In this document: positions 1-9,063 of the stretch, piece after piece
How positions within the stretch are numbered: the stretch's first letter is position 1
How the letters are laid out: each line of letters starts with the position of its first letter
Source of the DNA: Rhodospirillales bacterium Ga0074136
GTDB taxonomy: Bacteria; Pseudomonadota; Alphaproteobacteria; Acetobacterales; Acetobacteraceae
Reading direction: 5' to 3'
Length of the DNA: 64,000 bases
Assembly (NCBI GenBank): GCA_001464375.1
Contig: LNEW01000082.1
Span: 62,001-126,000 of the forward strand
Position numbers and translations under genes: made by a program
The notes under the pieces: model-generated
What the model was told of the DNA's origin: nothing
What the model saw: the letters and a program-made list of their open reading frames with translations, nothing else
The model's database searches: none

Positions 1-24
1 GCCATCCTGCCAGGATGCACCGCC

Positions 25-861
25 ATGGATCGACCAGACCTCTCCCTGCTGATCGCGGCCCACCGCCTGCCGGACCTGGTGCCGCGCGCCGTCGCCTCGG
101 TGCTGTCGCGCGCGGCCGGGGCAGCGGTCGAGATCGTCATCGCCTCGGATGACGGCACCGACTACGCGCCGCTGCTGGCCGCCGATCCGCGCCTGCGCTT
201 CAGCGCCGTGGGGCCGGTCGCGACCGGCGCCTACGCCGCGCGCAACCGCGCGCTGGCGGTGGCGACCGGCACGCATGTCATGATCCTCGATGGCGACGAC
301 GCGCTGGAGGGACCTCCGGATGCAATCGCGCGGGCGCTCCGGCAGGCGCGCTCGGCGGGCGCCGTGGTGGTGCCGTCCGTCGTCCGCGACCCCGGCGGCC
401 AGGCGCTGCGGCACATCCCGGCTTCCGGCGATGACCGCCTCGGCTTCGCGCAGTGGCGCGACGCCTTCGCGTCGCTGCACCTGATCGCGCGGCGCGACCT
501 GGTCCAGCCCTTCGCGCCGTTCCGGCTGATCGACGACGTCATCTTCGACCTGCGCGCCTTGGCGGCGATGGAGGGCGCGGCGCCGGTCGCGCAGGCGCTG
601 GCCTACCGCTACCAGCTGCGCGCCGGCCAGGCGACCGACGTGCCCTGGACGCGCTTCGATGCGGAGTACGCGCGCGCGCTCGGCGCGATCGCGCAGGACG
701 GCTTCGGTTTCGGCGCGCACCGCGATGCCGCGGCACGGGTGCTGCGACGCTGGCGGGCGATGAACCGGGCGGTCGGCACCAGCCCTGGCCTCGGCGACTA
801 CCATCGCCGCGTGGCAGCGCGCCAAGGCCGCGGCGCGCTCCAGCCCGCCGCGCCGGGCTGA
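25..861 (+). CDS. Family 2-like glycosyltransferase
   Basis: A 278-residue protein with the N-terminal layout of a GT-A fold transferase. It opens with a hydrophobic beta strand (LSLLIAAH), has an ASDDGT loop near residue 50, and an ARNRAL helix followed by LDGDD with the DGDD at residues 89-92; this is the DxD-type metal/nucleotide-sugar site of GT2 enzymes. The family transfers a sugar from a nucleotide donor in cell-envelope or exopolysaccharide synthesis. The acceptor cannot be told. It stands alone, convergent with moeA, with a weak AGGA before the ATG. No membrane segment is seen, so a cytoplasmic or peripheral enzyme is likely. Confidence 0.75.
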   Translation: MDRPDLSLLIAAHRLPDLVPRAVASVLSRAAGAAVEIVIASDDGTDYAPLLAADPRLRFSAVGPVATGAYAARNRALAVATGTHVMILDGDDALEGPPDAIARALRQARSAGAVVVPSVVRDPGGQALRHIPASGDDRLGFAQWRDAFASLHLIARRDLVQPFAPFRLIDDVIFDLRALAAMEGAAPVAQALAYRYQLRAGQATDVPWTRFDAEYARALGAIAQDGFGFGAHRDAAARVLRRWRAMNRAVGTSPGLGDYHRRVAARQGRGALQPAAPG

Positions 862-915
862 CCGGTTTTCCCAAGGCGCGGGCGAAGCGGCGCCCGCCGG
901 CGCTCCTGCGCTGCG

Positions 916-2133
916 CTACACCCCGAGCTCGGCCAGCATGATCGCCTCGACCTCCGCCCCCGCTGGCAGCGCCGGCGCGAAGGGCGCGCGCAGCACCAGC
1001 GCATCGGCGCGCGCCAGCGTCGCCAGCATCGATGAATCCTGCACGGCGGCCGGTGTCGCCACCATCCGACCCTGGTCGTCGACCGCCAGCGTGGCGCGCA
1101 GATGGTCGGCCCGCCGGTCGTTCTGCGGCAGCGCCACCGCGCTCAGCACGCGGCGCGTCGGCGGCGGCGCGCCCGGCAGGCCGGACAGCCGCGCGATCGC
1201 CGGGATCAGGAACACCACGCCGCAGACGATGGCGCTGACCGGATTGCCCGGCAGCCCGAGCACCGGCGTGCGGCCCAGCCGTCCCCAGATCAGCGGCTTG
1301 CCCGGCCGCATCGCGATCTTCCAGAAGCCGAGTTCGAAGCCTTCGCCGCCCAGCGCCTGCTGGACCAGGTCGTGGTCGCCCACGCTGGCGCCGCCGGTCG
1401 TCACCAGCAGGTCGAAGGCATGCGCGCTGGCGGCGACCTCGGCGATCGCGGCGGTGTCGTCGGGTGCGATCGGCAGCACCACAGGATCGCCGCCCGCGCC
1501 GCGCACCAGCGCCGCCAGCGCATGCGCGTTGGAGGACACGATGCCGCCAGGCGGGATCGGGTCGCCGGGCAGGGCGATCTCGTCGCCTGTCGCCAGGATA
1601 CCCACGCGCGGACGCCGATGCACCGCGAGCCATGGGTTGTTCGATGCCGCGGCCAGGCCGATGTCGCGCGCCGTCAGCTTGCGTCCGGCCGCAAGCACCT
1701 CGGCGCCCTCCGTGAAGTCGAGGCCCCGGCGACGGATGTGGCGCCGGGGCGCGACGGCTTCGTTCACCCGGACGGTGTCGCCCGTGGCCGTCGCATCCTC
1801 CTGCAACAGGATCGCGTCGGCGCCGTCCGGCACGAAGCCCCCGGTGAAGATACGCACCGCTTCGCCCGCGCCGACCACGCCCGCGAAGGGCCGCCCGGCC
1901 GGCGCCGCGCCGGTCACCCGCAGCGTGGCACCGTCCACCGCATCGCCGGCGCGCACGGCGTATCCATCCATGGCGGAGACATCCGCCGGCGGCTGCGTCA
2001 GCCGTGCCGTCACGCCGCGCGCCAGCACGCGCCCGGCACCCTCGGCCAACGCCACCGTCTCGGCGGCCGTGGGCGTCAGCACGGCGATGATGCGCGCGCG
2101 GGCTTCCTCGACCGCGAGCAGGTCACTCGCCAC
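916..2133 (-). CDS. moeA: Molybdopterin molybdotransferase MoeA
   Basis: A 405-residue protein of normal MoeA length. It inserts molybdate into adenylated molybdopterin to complete the molybdenum cofactor. Visible MoeA hallmarks are [11 protein letters not shown] near residue 55, LATGDEI near 190, [11 protein letters not shown] near 245 and PGNPVSA near 295. The last two lie in the MoCF_biosynth domain and the C-terminal part matches domain IV. The start overlaps the end of moaC by 11 bp, so the two are translationally coupled. It is the last gene of the minus-strand trpG-trpD-trpC-moaC-moeA block. Confidence 0.96.
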   Translation of the reverse strand: MASDLLAVEEARARIIAVLTPTAAETVALAEGAGRVLARGVTARLTQPPADVSAMDGYAVRAGDAVDGATLRVTGAAPAGRPFAGVVGAGEAVRIFTGGFVPDGADAILLQEDATATGDTVRVNEAVAPRRHIRRRGLDFTEGAEVLAAGRKLTARDIGLAAASNNPWLAVHRRPRVGILATGDEIALPGDPIPPGGIVSSNAHALAALVRGAGGDPVVLPIAPDDTAAIAEVAASAHAFDLLVTTGGASVGDHDLVQQALGGEGFELGFWKIAMRPGKPLIWGRLGRTPVLGLPGNPVSAIVCGVVFLIPAIARLSGLPGAPPPTRRVLSAVALPQNDRRADHLRATLAVDDQGRMVATPAAVQDSSMLATLARADALVLRAPFAPALPAGAEVEAIMLAELGV

Positions 2134-2593
2134 GGAACTCGCCCGACTTGCCGCCGGCCTTGTGGACCAGGCGGACGTCCTCGATGCGCATGCCGCGATC
2201 GACCGCCTTCACCATGTCGTAGACCGTCAGCGCGGCGACGGTGACGGCGGTCAGCGCCTCCATCTCCACGCCGGTGCGGCCGGTCAGCGTCACGGTGGCC
2301 TGGATCGCTACCGCATCCGCGCCCTCGGGGACCAGGTCCACCGTCACCTTGCTGATCATCAGCGGATGGCACAGCGGAATGAGGTCCGAGGTCTTCTTCG
2401 CCGCCATGATGCCGGCGATGCGCGCCACCCCCAGCACGTCGCCCTTGCCGGCACGCCCCTCGCGGATCAGCGCGAGCGTCGCCGGCTGCATCACGATCCG
2501 CCCGCGCGCCGTGGCGCTGCGCGATGTCTCGTCCTTGCCCGCCACATCGACCATGGCGGCCTGGCCGGCGGCGTCGAAATGGGTAAGCGCCAT
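2123..2593 (-). CDS. moaC: Cyclic pyranopterin monophosphate synthase MoaC
   Basis: A 156-residue protein of typical MoaC length. It acts after MoaA and forms cyclic pyranopterin monophosphate from the 3',8-cyclo-GTP intermediate, early in molybdenum-cofactor synthesis. Recognisable segments are [12 protein letters not shown] near residue 14, [11 protein letters not shown] near 73 with the conserved active-site histidine, the [10 protein letters not shown] segment near 108, and the KAVDRGM and HKAGGKSG segments near the C-terminus. It begins 10 bp after trpC and overlaps moeA. Confidence 0.96.
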   Translation of the reverse strand: MALTHFDAAGQAAMVDVAGKDETSRSATARGRIVMQPATLALIREGRAGKGDVLGVARIAGIMAAKKTSDLIPLCHPLMISKVTVDLVPEGADAVAIQATVTLTGRTGVEMEALTAVTVAALTVYDMVKAVDRGMRIEDVRLVHKAGGKSGEFRGE

Positions 2594-2603
2594 GGCGGGG
2601 GCT

Positions 2604-3443
2604 TCAGCGCGCGTCGACCAGCTCGCGCGCGGCGGCGGTGACGTCCGCCTGGCGCATCAGGTGTTCGCCCACCAGGATGCAATGCGCGCCGGCCATCGCC
2701 ATGCGGCGGACGTCGGCCGGCGTGCGGATGCCGCTCTCGGCCACCGGCAGGCGGTCGGCCGGCACCAGCGGGGCCAGGTCCTCGGTGGTGCCGATATCGG
2801 TCTGCAGCGACCGCAGGTCGCGGTTGTTGATGCCGATCAGCCGCGTGCGCAGGCCCAGCGCGCGGTCCAGTTCCGAGCGGTCATGCACCTCGGCCAGCAC
2901 GGCCATGTCGAGCGAGAGGGCGATGTCTTCCAGTTCGTTGGCGCGCTCGTCGCTCAGCGCCGCCATGATCAGCAGGATGGCGTCCGCGCCCATCGCCCGG
3001 GCCTCGAAGACCTGCCAGGGATGGACCATGAAGTCCTTGCGCAGCACGGGCAGCGAGCAGGCGGCGCGGCCGCCCACCAGGTGTTCCCGCGCGCCCTGGA
3101 AATACGGCCCGTCGGTCAGGATCGACAGGCAGGCCGCCCCGCCGGCCTCGTAGGCGGCGGCGAGCGCGGCGGGTTCGAAGGGGTCGCGGATCAGCCCGCC
3201 GGAGGGCGAGGCGCGCTTGATCTCGGCGATCAGCCCGGTGCGGCCCTCGCCGATCCGCTGGCACAGCGCGCCCACGAAGTCGCGCACCGGCGAGGCGTGC
3301 GCCGCGGCGCGTTCGATCTCGGACTGGGAGGTCGCGGCCATTCGCTCGGCCACCTCCTTCTCCTTGTCGGCGAGGATCCGGACCAGCACGTCCGGCACCG
3401 AGACGGCGCCGGCGGCGGTGGTGACGACAGTGGGCGCATTCAT
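2604..3443 (-). CDS. trpC: Indole-3-glycerol phosphate synthase
   Basis: A 279-residue single-domain TrpC, not fused to TrpF. It closes carboxyphenylamino-deoxyribulose phosphate to indole-3-glycerol phosphate. A TIM barrel is visible with [11 protein letters not shown] near 90, the [12 protein letters not shown] segment near 135, [11 protein letters not shown] near 200, the VAESGI loop near 235 and [10 protein letters not shown] near the end. The start ATG overlaps the trpD stop (ATGA). It lies in the trpG-trpD-trpC run. Confidence 0.96.
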   Translation of the reverse strand: MNAPTVVTTAAGAVSVPDVLVRILADKEKEVAERMAATSQSEIERAAAHASPVRDFVGALCQRIGEGRTGLIAEIKRASPSGGLIRDPFEPAALAAAYEAGGAACLSILTDGPYFQGAREHLVGGRAACSLPVLRKDFMVHPWQVFEARAMGADAILLIMAALSDERANELEDIALSLDMAVLAEVHDRSELDRALGLRTRLIGINNRDLRSLQTDIGTTEDLAPLVPADRLPVAESGIRTPADVRRMAMAGAHCILVGEHLMRQADVTAAARELVDAR

Positions 3444-4465
3444 GCAGCGGCGTCCTTGGGGGGGCAGGCGGCGCGGAGGCGCGTCAATACGCCAAGCGCC
3501 GCCCCCTGGTCTATGGCGCGCGCGGCGATGGCCGCGCCCTCTCGCAGGTCGGTGGCGCGGCCGGCGACGATCAGCGAGGCGGCCGCGTTCAGCAACACGA
3601 CATCGCGATAGGCGCCCGGCGCGCCGTTCAGCAGGGCTTCCAGCGCCACGGCGTTCTCCGCCGGGTCGCCACCCTTCAGGGCCGCGGCCGGCGCGCGCGG
3701 CAGCCCGGCATCCTCCGGCGTGACGGTGAAGTCGCGCAGCGTGCCGTCGGCTTCCAGCGACACCACCTGGCTTTCGCCCGCCAGCGTCAGTTCATCGAGG
3801 CCCTGGCCATGCACCAGCCAGGCGCGCTCGGTGCCCAGGCGGGCCAGCGTCTCGGCCATCGGGCGCAGCCATTCGGGGGCGAAGGCGCCGGTCATCTGGC
3901 GCTTCACCCGCGCGGGGTTCGCCAGCGGCCCCAGCAGGTTGAAGATGGTGCGCGTGCCGAGTTCCACGCGCGGCCCGGCGGCGTGGCGCATGGACGCGTG
4001 ATGGCGCGGGGCCATCAGGAAGACCATGCCGGCCTCGGCCAGCACCGCGGGCAGGCGGTCGATCGGCACATCCAGCGAAATGCCCAGCGCCGCGATCGCA
4101 TCCGCCGCGCCGGATTTCGACGACAGCGCCCGGTTGCCGTGCTTGGCGACCGGCACGCCGCAGCCGGCGACCACCATCGCCGTGGTGGTGGAGATGTTCA
4201 GCGTGCCGGCGGAATCCCCGCCCGTGCCCACGATGTCCATCGCGTCGGGCGGGGCTTCGATGGCCACCATGCGCGCGCGCATCGCCCGCACCGCGCCGGT
4301 CATCTCGGCCACCGTCTCGCCGCGCACCCGCATCGCCATCAGCAGGCCGGCGATCTGCGCCGGCGTCGCCTCGCCGGCCATGATGATGCCGAAGGCCTCC
4401 TCGGCCTCGCTCTCGGCCAGGCGCTCGCCGGACGCCAGCCGCGCCAGGATCGGCTTCAGCGACAT
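3440..4465 (-). CDS. trpD: Anthranilate phosphoribosyltransferase
   Basis: A 341-residue enzyme that adds phosphoribosyl from PRPP to anthranilate. The start is set at the ATG that overlaps the trpG stop (ATGA at 4464-4467), giving the protein [10 protein letters not shown]..., the expected family length; a much longer frame continues upstream but is antisense or out-of-frame coding in trpG. Key motifs are the PRPP-binding [15 protein letters not shown] segment, [12 protein letters not shown] and the acidic metal site. The 3' end overlaps trpC by 4 bp. Confidence 0.96.
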   Translation of the reverse strand: MSLKPILARLASGERLAESEAEEAFGIIMAGEATPAQIAGLLMAMRVRGETVAEMTGAVRAMRARMVAIEAPPDAMDIVGTGGDSAGTLNISTTTAMVVAGCGVPVAKHGNRALSSKSGAADAIAALGISLDVPIDRLPAVLAEAGMVFLMAPRHHASMRHAAGPRVELGTRTIFNLLGPLANPARVKRQMTGAFAPEWLRPMAETLARLGTERAWLVHGQGLDELTLAGESQVVSLEADGTLRDFTVTPEDAGLPRAPAAALKGGDPAENAVALEALLNGAPGAYRDVVLLNAAASLIVAGRATDLREGAAIAARAIDQGAALGVLTRLRAACPPKDAAA

Positions 4466-5064
4466 CAGGCCGCGACGGGCGTTGGCAGCGTGGCGCCGGC
4501 CAGCGTCAGGAAGTTGCGCAGCAGGTCGTGGCCATGGGCGGAGGCGATGCTCTCCGGATGGAACTGCACGCCCGAGATCGGCAGGTCGCGGTGCTTCACG
4601 CCCATGACGATGCCGTCCTCGGTCCAGGCGGTGATGTCGAGGCAGGCGGGCATGGTGGCGCGGTCGATGATCAGCGAATGGTAGCGCGTGGCGGCGAAGG
4701 GGGTGGGGATGCCGGCGAACACGTCGGCGCCCGCGTGATGCACCTGCCAGACCTTGCCATGCACGGGCTCCGGCGCGCGGATCACGGCGCCGCCGAACGC
4801 CTGTCCAATGGCCTGGTGGCCCAGGCACACGCCCAGCACCGGCAGGCGCACCTCGGCGGCAAGGCTGATCAGCGGCAGGCAGATCCCGGCCTCATTCGGC
4901 GTGCAGGGGCCGGGCGAGAGCACCACCGCCTCGGGCTTCATCGCGAGCACACCCTGCGGGTCGATCGCGTCGTTGCGGCGCACCTCCACCCTTGCCCCCA
5001 GGTCGCCCAGGAAGTGGAACAGGTTGAAGGTGAAACTGTCGTAGTTGTCGATCAGCAGGATCAT
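4465..5064 (-). CDS. trpG: Anthranilate synthase glutamine amidotransferase subunit
   Basis: A 199-residue class I glutamine amidotransferase that supplies ammonia to TrpE. The triad is visible: the nucleophile cysteine in [10 protein letters not shown] near residue 80, and the His-Glu pair in QFHPES near 170. The N-terminus [12 protein letters not shown] is the standard start for this family. Its partner trpE is not adjacent but lies about 5.1 kb upstream on the same strand. A shared role in folate synthesis (as PabA) is possible in genomes with a single copy. Confidence 0.95.
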   Translation of the reverse strand: MILLIDNYDSFTFNLFHFLGDLGARVEVRRNDAIDPQGVLAMKPEAVVLSPGPCTPNEAGICLPLISLAAEVRLPVLGVCLGHQAIGQAFGGAVIRAPEPVHGKVWQVHHAGADVFAGIPTPFAATRYHSLIIDRATMPACLDITAWTEDGIVMGVKHRDLPISGVQFHPESIASAHGHDLLRNFLTLAGATLPTPVAA

Positions 5065-5124
5065 GGCGCGTGATGCTTGGACCGGAGCGCGGGGGGAATC
5101 AAGCGGGCAGGCGGGCGGGTGCGG

Positions 5125-5802
5125 TCAGCGCGGGTCCTGCGCGTGGCTTGCGATGGCCGCGGCCAGGGCCGCCGGGTCAACCCGGCCGCGCAGGCGAAAG
5201 ACACGCAGCGTCCCGGCACGGTCGACCTGGCGCCAGGCGATCCCGATCGCCGCGTAATGGGGCCGTTTCGCATTGAAATCATGCAGCATCAGCCGCGGCG
5301 GGGCCTGCCTGCGGCGCGCAAGCGCCTCGCGCGCCAGGACCAGGCAGCAGGCGACGCGGAAGCGCCCATCGACCAGAACCAGGTCCGGCCATGCGCCGGC
5401 CTGCGCGAGAACCGCCCAGGGCGCCTCGGCATAGCCGGGCCAGCGTGCCGCGGTGGCGGGGTCGGTGGGGGTGCCCCAGTCCCCGGTCGGGCCGATATCG
5501 GCGTGCAGCAGCCGCAAACGGCCCTGGGCCTGCGCCGCCACCACCTGCGCATCGCGGCGGGCGCCGGCGATCCAGGCGGCATCACCCTCGACCGAGACCA
5601 CCAGGCCTGCGCCGGCGCGCAGCGCCTCGGCGGTTGACCCGCCCAGGCCCCATTCGAGGTAGCAGCCCGGCGGGGGGGTCAGCTGCGCACGGAACAACGC
5701 GGCCTCGACCGGGTGCATGCGCAGCTGACCGATCCCGGGCGTGGCGGCGGCGCGCGGCGCCATGCGGGCGGGTGTCTGCGGCGCGGCTGCGGCGGCGGTC
5801 AT
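5125..5802 (-). CDS. Putative SAM-binding (Rossmann methyltransferase-like) protein
   Basis: A 225-residue protein of uncertain function. A motif-I-like segment (YLEWGLGGST) near residue 49 is followed by VVSVEGD, then an aspartate-rich strand (LVLVDGRFR) near 140 and LMLHDFN near 170. This is the order of strands seen in class I SAM-dependent methyltransferases. No substrate-specific motif is visible. Internal Met codons (MAPRAA, MHPVEA) are alternative starts. It is 60 bp upstream of trpG on the same strand, so it may share a transcript, but it belongs to the accessory segment between trpE and trpG. Confidence 0.6.
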   Translation of the reverse strand: MTAAAAAPQTPARMAPRAAATPGIGQLRMHPVEAALFRAQLTPPPGCYLEWGLGGSTAEALRAGAGLVVSVEGDAAWIAGARRDAQVVAAQAQGRLRLLHADIGPTGDWGTPTDPATAARWPGYAEAPWAVLAQAGAWPDLVLVDGRFRVACCLVLAREALARRRQAPPRLMLHDFNAKRPHYAAIGIAWRQVDRAGTLRVFRLRGRVDPAALAAAIASHAQDPR

Positions 5803-5908
5803 GGCCCCTCGCTACGCGCCTCGCCCGGGCCAGGGAAGCCCGAGACGGGTTTCCGGGCGCGCGAAACAGGCTAGCCTCGGCGCGACGATCCCAGGGAGGG
5901 GCGCGACC

Positions 5909-6862
5909 ATGCTGCGAACCATCATGCTGAGCCTGTTGCTGGTGCTCCCGGGCGCGGCGCGCGCGGCCGACCTGCCGGACCGCCCGGTGCGCATCATCGT
6001 GCCCTTCACGCCGGGCGGCACGTCCGACATCGTCGCCCGCCTGTTGGCCGAGGCCGCCGCGCCGCATCTGCCGCGCGGCGCGGTGGTCGAGAACCGTGGT
6101 GGTGCGGGCGGCAATATCGGCATGGCGGAAGCCGCGCGCGGCGCGGCCGATGGCAGTACGCTGATCCAATGCGCCTTCGGCCCCTGCGGCGCGAACCCGG
6201 CGCTGTACGCCAATCCCGGCTACAACCTGCTGGCCGATTTCGCACCGGTCATCCTGACCGGCGCGGTGCGCAACGTGATGACGGTGCGGCGCGAATTGCC
6301 GGCGGCGAATGTGCAGGAATTCCTGGCACTCGCGCGCCGCCAGCCGCTGTCCTTCGCGTCGTCGGGCGTTGGTGCCTCGAACCATCTGGGGCCGGAGCTG
6401 CTGCGATCGATCACCGGGATCGAGATGACGCACGTCCCCTATCGCGGATCGGGCCCGGCCATCACCGACCTGGTGGCCGGGCGCGTCGATGTGTTCTTCG
6501 ACAACCTGCCGTCGATCCTGCCGCATATCCGCGCCGGCACGGTGCGCGCGCTGGCGGCGGTGAGCGATACGCGCATCCCGGAGCTGCCCGACGTGCCGAC
6601 CTTCGCCGAGCAGGGCGTGCAGGGCATGGCGATCGACAGCTGGTTCGGCTTCATGACGCCGGCGCGCACGCCGCCGGCGGCGATCGCCGCGCTGAACGCC
6701 GCCTTCGGCCGGGCGCTGCAGAACCCCGCCGTACGCGCGCGGATGATGGAACTGGGCGCGACACCGCTTGGCGGCACGCCCGACCAGATGGGCGCGCATG
6801 TCCGCGCCGAGGCCGCGCGCTGGGCCGAGGTGGTCCGCCGCCAGGGAATCCGCGCCGAATGA
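5909..6862 (+). CDS. TTT-family (Bug) periplasmic substrate-binding protein
   Basis: A 317-residue extracytoplasmic receptor of the tripartite tricarboxylate transporter family. The start at 5909 is chosen because GGAGGG lies at 5895-5900 and the product begins with a clean signal peptide (MLRTIMLSLL, cleavage near ARA-AD). Family motifs follow: RPVRIIVPFTPGG, a VVENRGGAGGNIG segment near 65, THVPYRGSGPAITDL near 180 and VPTFAEQG near 230. No membrane subunits (TctA/TctB) are nearby, so it is an orphan receptor. Its stop overlaps the next gene (ATGA), suggesting its ligand is related to that enzyme's substrate. Confidence 0.9.
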   Translation: MLRTIMLSLLLVLPGAARAADLPDRPVRIIVPFTPGGTSDIVARLLAEAAAPHLPRGAVVENRGGAGGNIGMAEAARGAADGSTLIQCAFGPCGANPALYANPGYNLLADFAPVILTGAVRNVMTVRRELPAANVQEFLALARRQPLSFASSGVGASNHLGPELLRSITGIEMTHVPYRGSGPAITDLVAGRVDVFFDNLPSILPHIRAGTVRALAAVSDTRIPELPDVPTFAEQGVQGMAIDSWFGFMTPARTPPAAIAALNAAFGRALQNPAVRARMMELGATPLGGTPDQMGAHVRAEAARWAEVVRRQGIRAE

Positions 6863-8061
6863 GCCGCATCACGTCCATCCGCACCATCCGCATCGGGGAG
6901 CGCCCGAACCTGATCTGGGCGGAGGTGACCACCGACGAAGGCCTGACCGGCCTCGGCGAAGCCTTCCGCGGCGCCGCGGCGGTGGAGGCGGTGATTCACG
7001 AAAGTGTCGCACCGCTGCTGCTCGGCCGTGATGCGCGCGACATCGAGGCGATCTCGCGCCTGCTGCTCACGCCCTATGTCGGCTTCGGCGGGTCATCCGC
7101 CGAGGTCCGCGCGGCGTCCGCCATCGACATCGCGCTGTGGGACTTGGCAGGCCAGCGCCACGGCATCCCGGTGCACGAGGCGCTGGGCGGGAAATGCCGT
7201 GATCGCGTGCGGTCCTACAACACCTGCGCCGGCTACGACTACAACACGAAGTCCGCTGCGCGGCGCGACATCGGCGCGGCGGATGAAGCGCGCGGGCCAT
7301 ACGACGACCAGGTGGCGTTCATGCGCGATGCCGGCGTGCTGGCCGAAAGCCTGCTGTCGGAAGGCTTCAACGCCATGAAGATCTGGCCCTTCGACATCTA
7401 CGCGCCGGCGACGCAGGGCGTGTCGATCACGCTGTCGGACCTGAAGAAGGGCCTGGAGCCTTTCGCCAAGATCCGCCGCGCCGTGGGCGACCGCATGGAG
7501 ATCATGGCGGAACTGCATTCCCTGTGGTCGATGCCCGCCGCGCTGTCGATCTGCCGCGCGCTGGAAGACTTCGACATCACCTGGGCGGAAGACCCGATCG
7601 CCAAGATGGACGACGTGGCGTCGCTGGCCGAACTGCGCCGCGCCGTGCGCGTGCCGATCTGCGCGAGCGAGACGCTCGGCGGCAAGGTGGCCTTCCGCGA
7701 CCTGCTGGTGGCGGGGGCCACGGATATCGTCATGCTCGACCTCGCCTGGTGCGGCGGGCTCACCGAGGCGCGCAAGATCGCCGCGCTGGCCGAGGCTTGG
7801 TCGCGCCCGGTGGCACCGCATGACTGCACCGGTCCGATCACGCTGATCGCCTCGGTCCACCTGGCCATGCACGCGCCGACGGCAATGTTCCAGGAAGTGG
7901 TGCGCGCGACGCTCGCGACCTGGTACCGCGACCTGGTCACGGCGCTGCCGCGGGTCGAACAGGGCTGGGTGCTGCCGATGGACGGGCCAGGGCTGGGCGC
8001 GCGGCTGCTGCCGGACGTCGCGGCGCGCGAGGATGCGGTGGTGCGGGTCAGCGCGCGATGA
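6859..8061 (+). CDS. Mandelate racemase/muconate lactonizing enzyme (enolase superfamily)
   Basis: A 400-residue enolase-superfamily enzyme; these abstract a proton alpha to a carboxylate with the help of Mg2+. The start is the ATG overlapping the upstream TTT receptor stop. An N-terminal capping domain (residues 1-125) precedes a barrel with acidic residues consistent with metal ligands at MAELHSLW, WAEDPIA and CASETLGG, and a histidine at VAPHDCTGP. The exact substrate (sugar acid, cis,cis-muconate or another acid) cannot be assigned. Coupling to a carboxylate receptor fits uptake and catabolism of an organic acid. Confidence 0.88.
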   Translation: MSRITSIRTIRIGERPNLIWAEVTTDEGLTGLGEAFRGAAAVEAVIHESVAPLLLGRDARDIEAISRLLLTPYVGFGGSSAEVRAASAIDIALWDLAGQRHGIPVHEALGGKCRDRVRSYNTCAGYDYNTKSAARRDIGAADEARGPYDDQVAFMRDAGVLAESLLSEGFNAMKIWPFDIYAPATQGVSITLSDLKKGLEPFAKIRRAVGDRMEIMAELHSLWSMPAALSICRALEDFDITWAEDPIAKMDDVASLAELRRAVRVPICASETLGGKVAFRDLLVAGATDIVMLDLAWCGGLTEARKIAALAEAWSRPVAPHDCTGPITLIASVHLAMHAPTAMFQEVVRATLATWYRDLVTALPRVEQGWVLPMDGPGLGARLLPDVAAREDAVVRVSAR

Positions 8062-8101
8062 TGGCGGCGTTCGACACGACGCGGCGGTAGCGGCCCGACG
8101 T

Positions 8102-8572
8102 TCACGCGCCGCCCTGTGGCGCCACGATCCCGAACAACCGTGCGTCCCATTCCACGCGCTGCGGCAGGCTGACCGCGATCGGCGCCGCATCGGGATGCGC
8201 GGGGTTGACCAGGTAGTTCGCTTCCTCAGGCACGATGACCGAGGGCACGCGCAACACCGCCGTGCGGCCCGAGACCACCCACGCCGTGCCGGCTGCCATG
8301 GCCGAGGGGCTGTCGATTTCGCGCCATCCCGCCGCCAGGGGCGCGAGCTCCTCGATCGCGACGTCATCGGGGATGACGGCCAGCACGGCGTCCCGCGGTG
8401 CGGCCATGTCGCCGCCCTGCACCAGCACTTCGAGCATCGCCAGCGCCCGGCTGCTCGCCGCATAGATCACCGGCACGCCGACCGCGTTCCACCGTCCGCC
8501 CGCCATCGCCGCGCCGGTTCCCGACCACACCGGATGCGCCGCGCGCGCGATCCGCACCACGCGCAGCGGCAC
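8102..8572 (-). CDS. RES-domain toxin (NAD+-degrading, type II TA)
   Basis: A 156-residue RES-family protein. Toxins of this family degrade NAD+ and halt growth when not neutralised. The conserved arginine (GGRWNAVG near residue 26), a tyrosine (VIYAAS), the glutamate (LEVLVQ near 48) and a downstream serine fit the RES signature. It follows the antitoxin gene by 6 bp on the same strand, the usual antitoxin-toxin order. Length and domain extent are normal, so it looks intact. Confidence 0.88.
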   Translation of the reverse strand: MPLRVVRIARAAHPVWSGTGAAMAGGRWNAVGVPVIYAASSRALAMLEVLVQGGDMAAPRDAVLAVIPDDVAIEELAPLAAGWREIDSPSAMAAGTAWVVSGRTAVLRVPSVIVPEEANYLVNPAHPDAAPIAVSLPQRVEWDARLFGIVAPQGGA

Positions 8573-8578
8573 CGCCCG

Positions 8579-9025
8579 TCAGGCCGGCAGATCGAACAGG
8601 ATGTTGGTCAGCAGGCGCTCCACCTGGCGGGCGCCGATCTCGGTGCGCGCCAATTCCAGCGGCGTTGCGCGCCCCAGCATCGGATGCGCCGTCGTCAGCC
8701 AGGCCACGCCCTTGTCGCGGTCCCCGAAGGTGCGTTCCGCGAGGGCGGTCAGGCGCGCCACGCGCTGGACACGCTCGCCGGCCGCGAGCGACAGCGGCCC
8801 GGCGCGCTTCATGGTGGAGGCAGAGGTGAAGATCGCCGCGAAATCCTGCGTCGGCATGACATTCGCGAAGGTCCTGCCGAGGAACGCCACCGCCGCCTTC
8901 GGCACGCCATGGACGATGAGCTTGTGCAGGTCGAGCATCGAATGCACGGGCGTCTTCAGGACGGGTTCGCCACCCATCGCCTCGGCGATGGTGTGGGGGT
9001 CGATCATGGCGGTGGTCGCGCTCAT
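8579..9025 (-). CDS. Xre/MbcA/ParS-type antitoxin of a RES module (DUF2384)
   Basis: A 148-residue antitoxin of the Xre-MbcA-ParS group. The start ATG at 9025 gives MSATTAMIDP; an in-frame TTG nine bases upstream is an alternative. The N-terminal two thirds fit the helical Xre-like region, and the C-terminal LGRATPLELARTEIGARQV segment is the DUF2384 toxin-binding end typical of partners of RES toxins. Antitoxins of this class bind their own promoter; a perfect inverted repeat lies just upstream (9034-9049). Confidence 0.88.
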   Translation of the reverse strand: MSATTAMIDPHTIAEAMGGEPVLKTPVHSMLDLHKLIVHGVPKAAVAFLGRTFANVMPTQDFAAIFTSASTMKRAGPLSLAAGERVQRVARLTALAERTFGDRDKGVAWLTTAHPMLGRATPLELARTEIGARQVERLLTNILFDLPA

Positions 9026-9033
9026 GTGAGCCA

Positions 9034-9049
9034 ATATGGAGGTCCATAT
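9034..9049. promoter_or_regulatory. Palindrome upstream of the RES/Xre pair, candidate operator
   Basis: Perfect 7-bp arms ATATGGA and TCCATAT flank a 2-bp GG centre. The repeat ends 9 bp before the antitoxin start and lies between it and the 3' end of the TPR gene. It is AT-rich compared with everything around it. Autoregulation through such a site is usual for Xre antitoxins; its use here is inferred. Confidence 0.6.
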
Positions 9050-9063
9050 GACCCATCGCAAGA

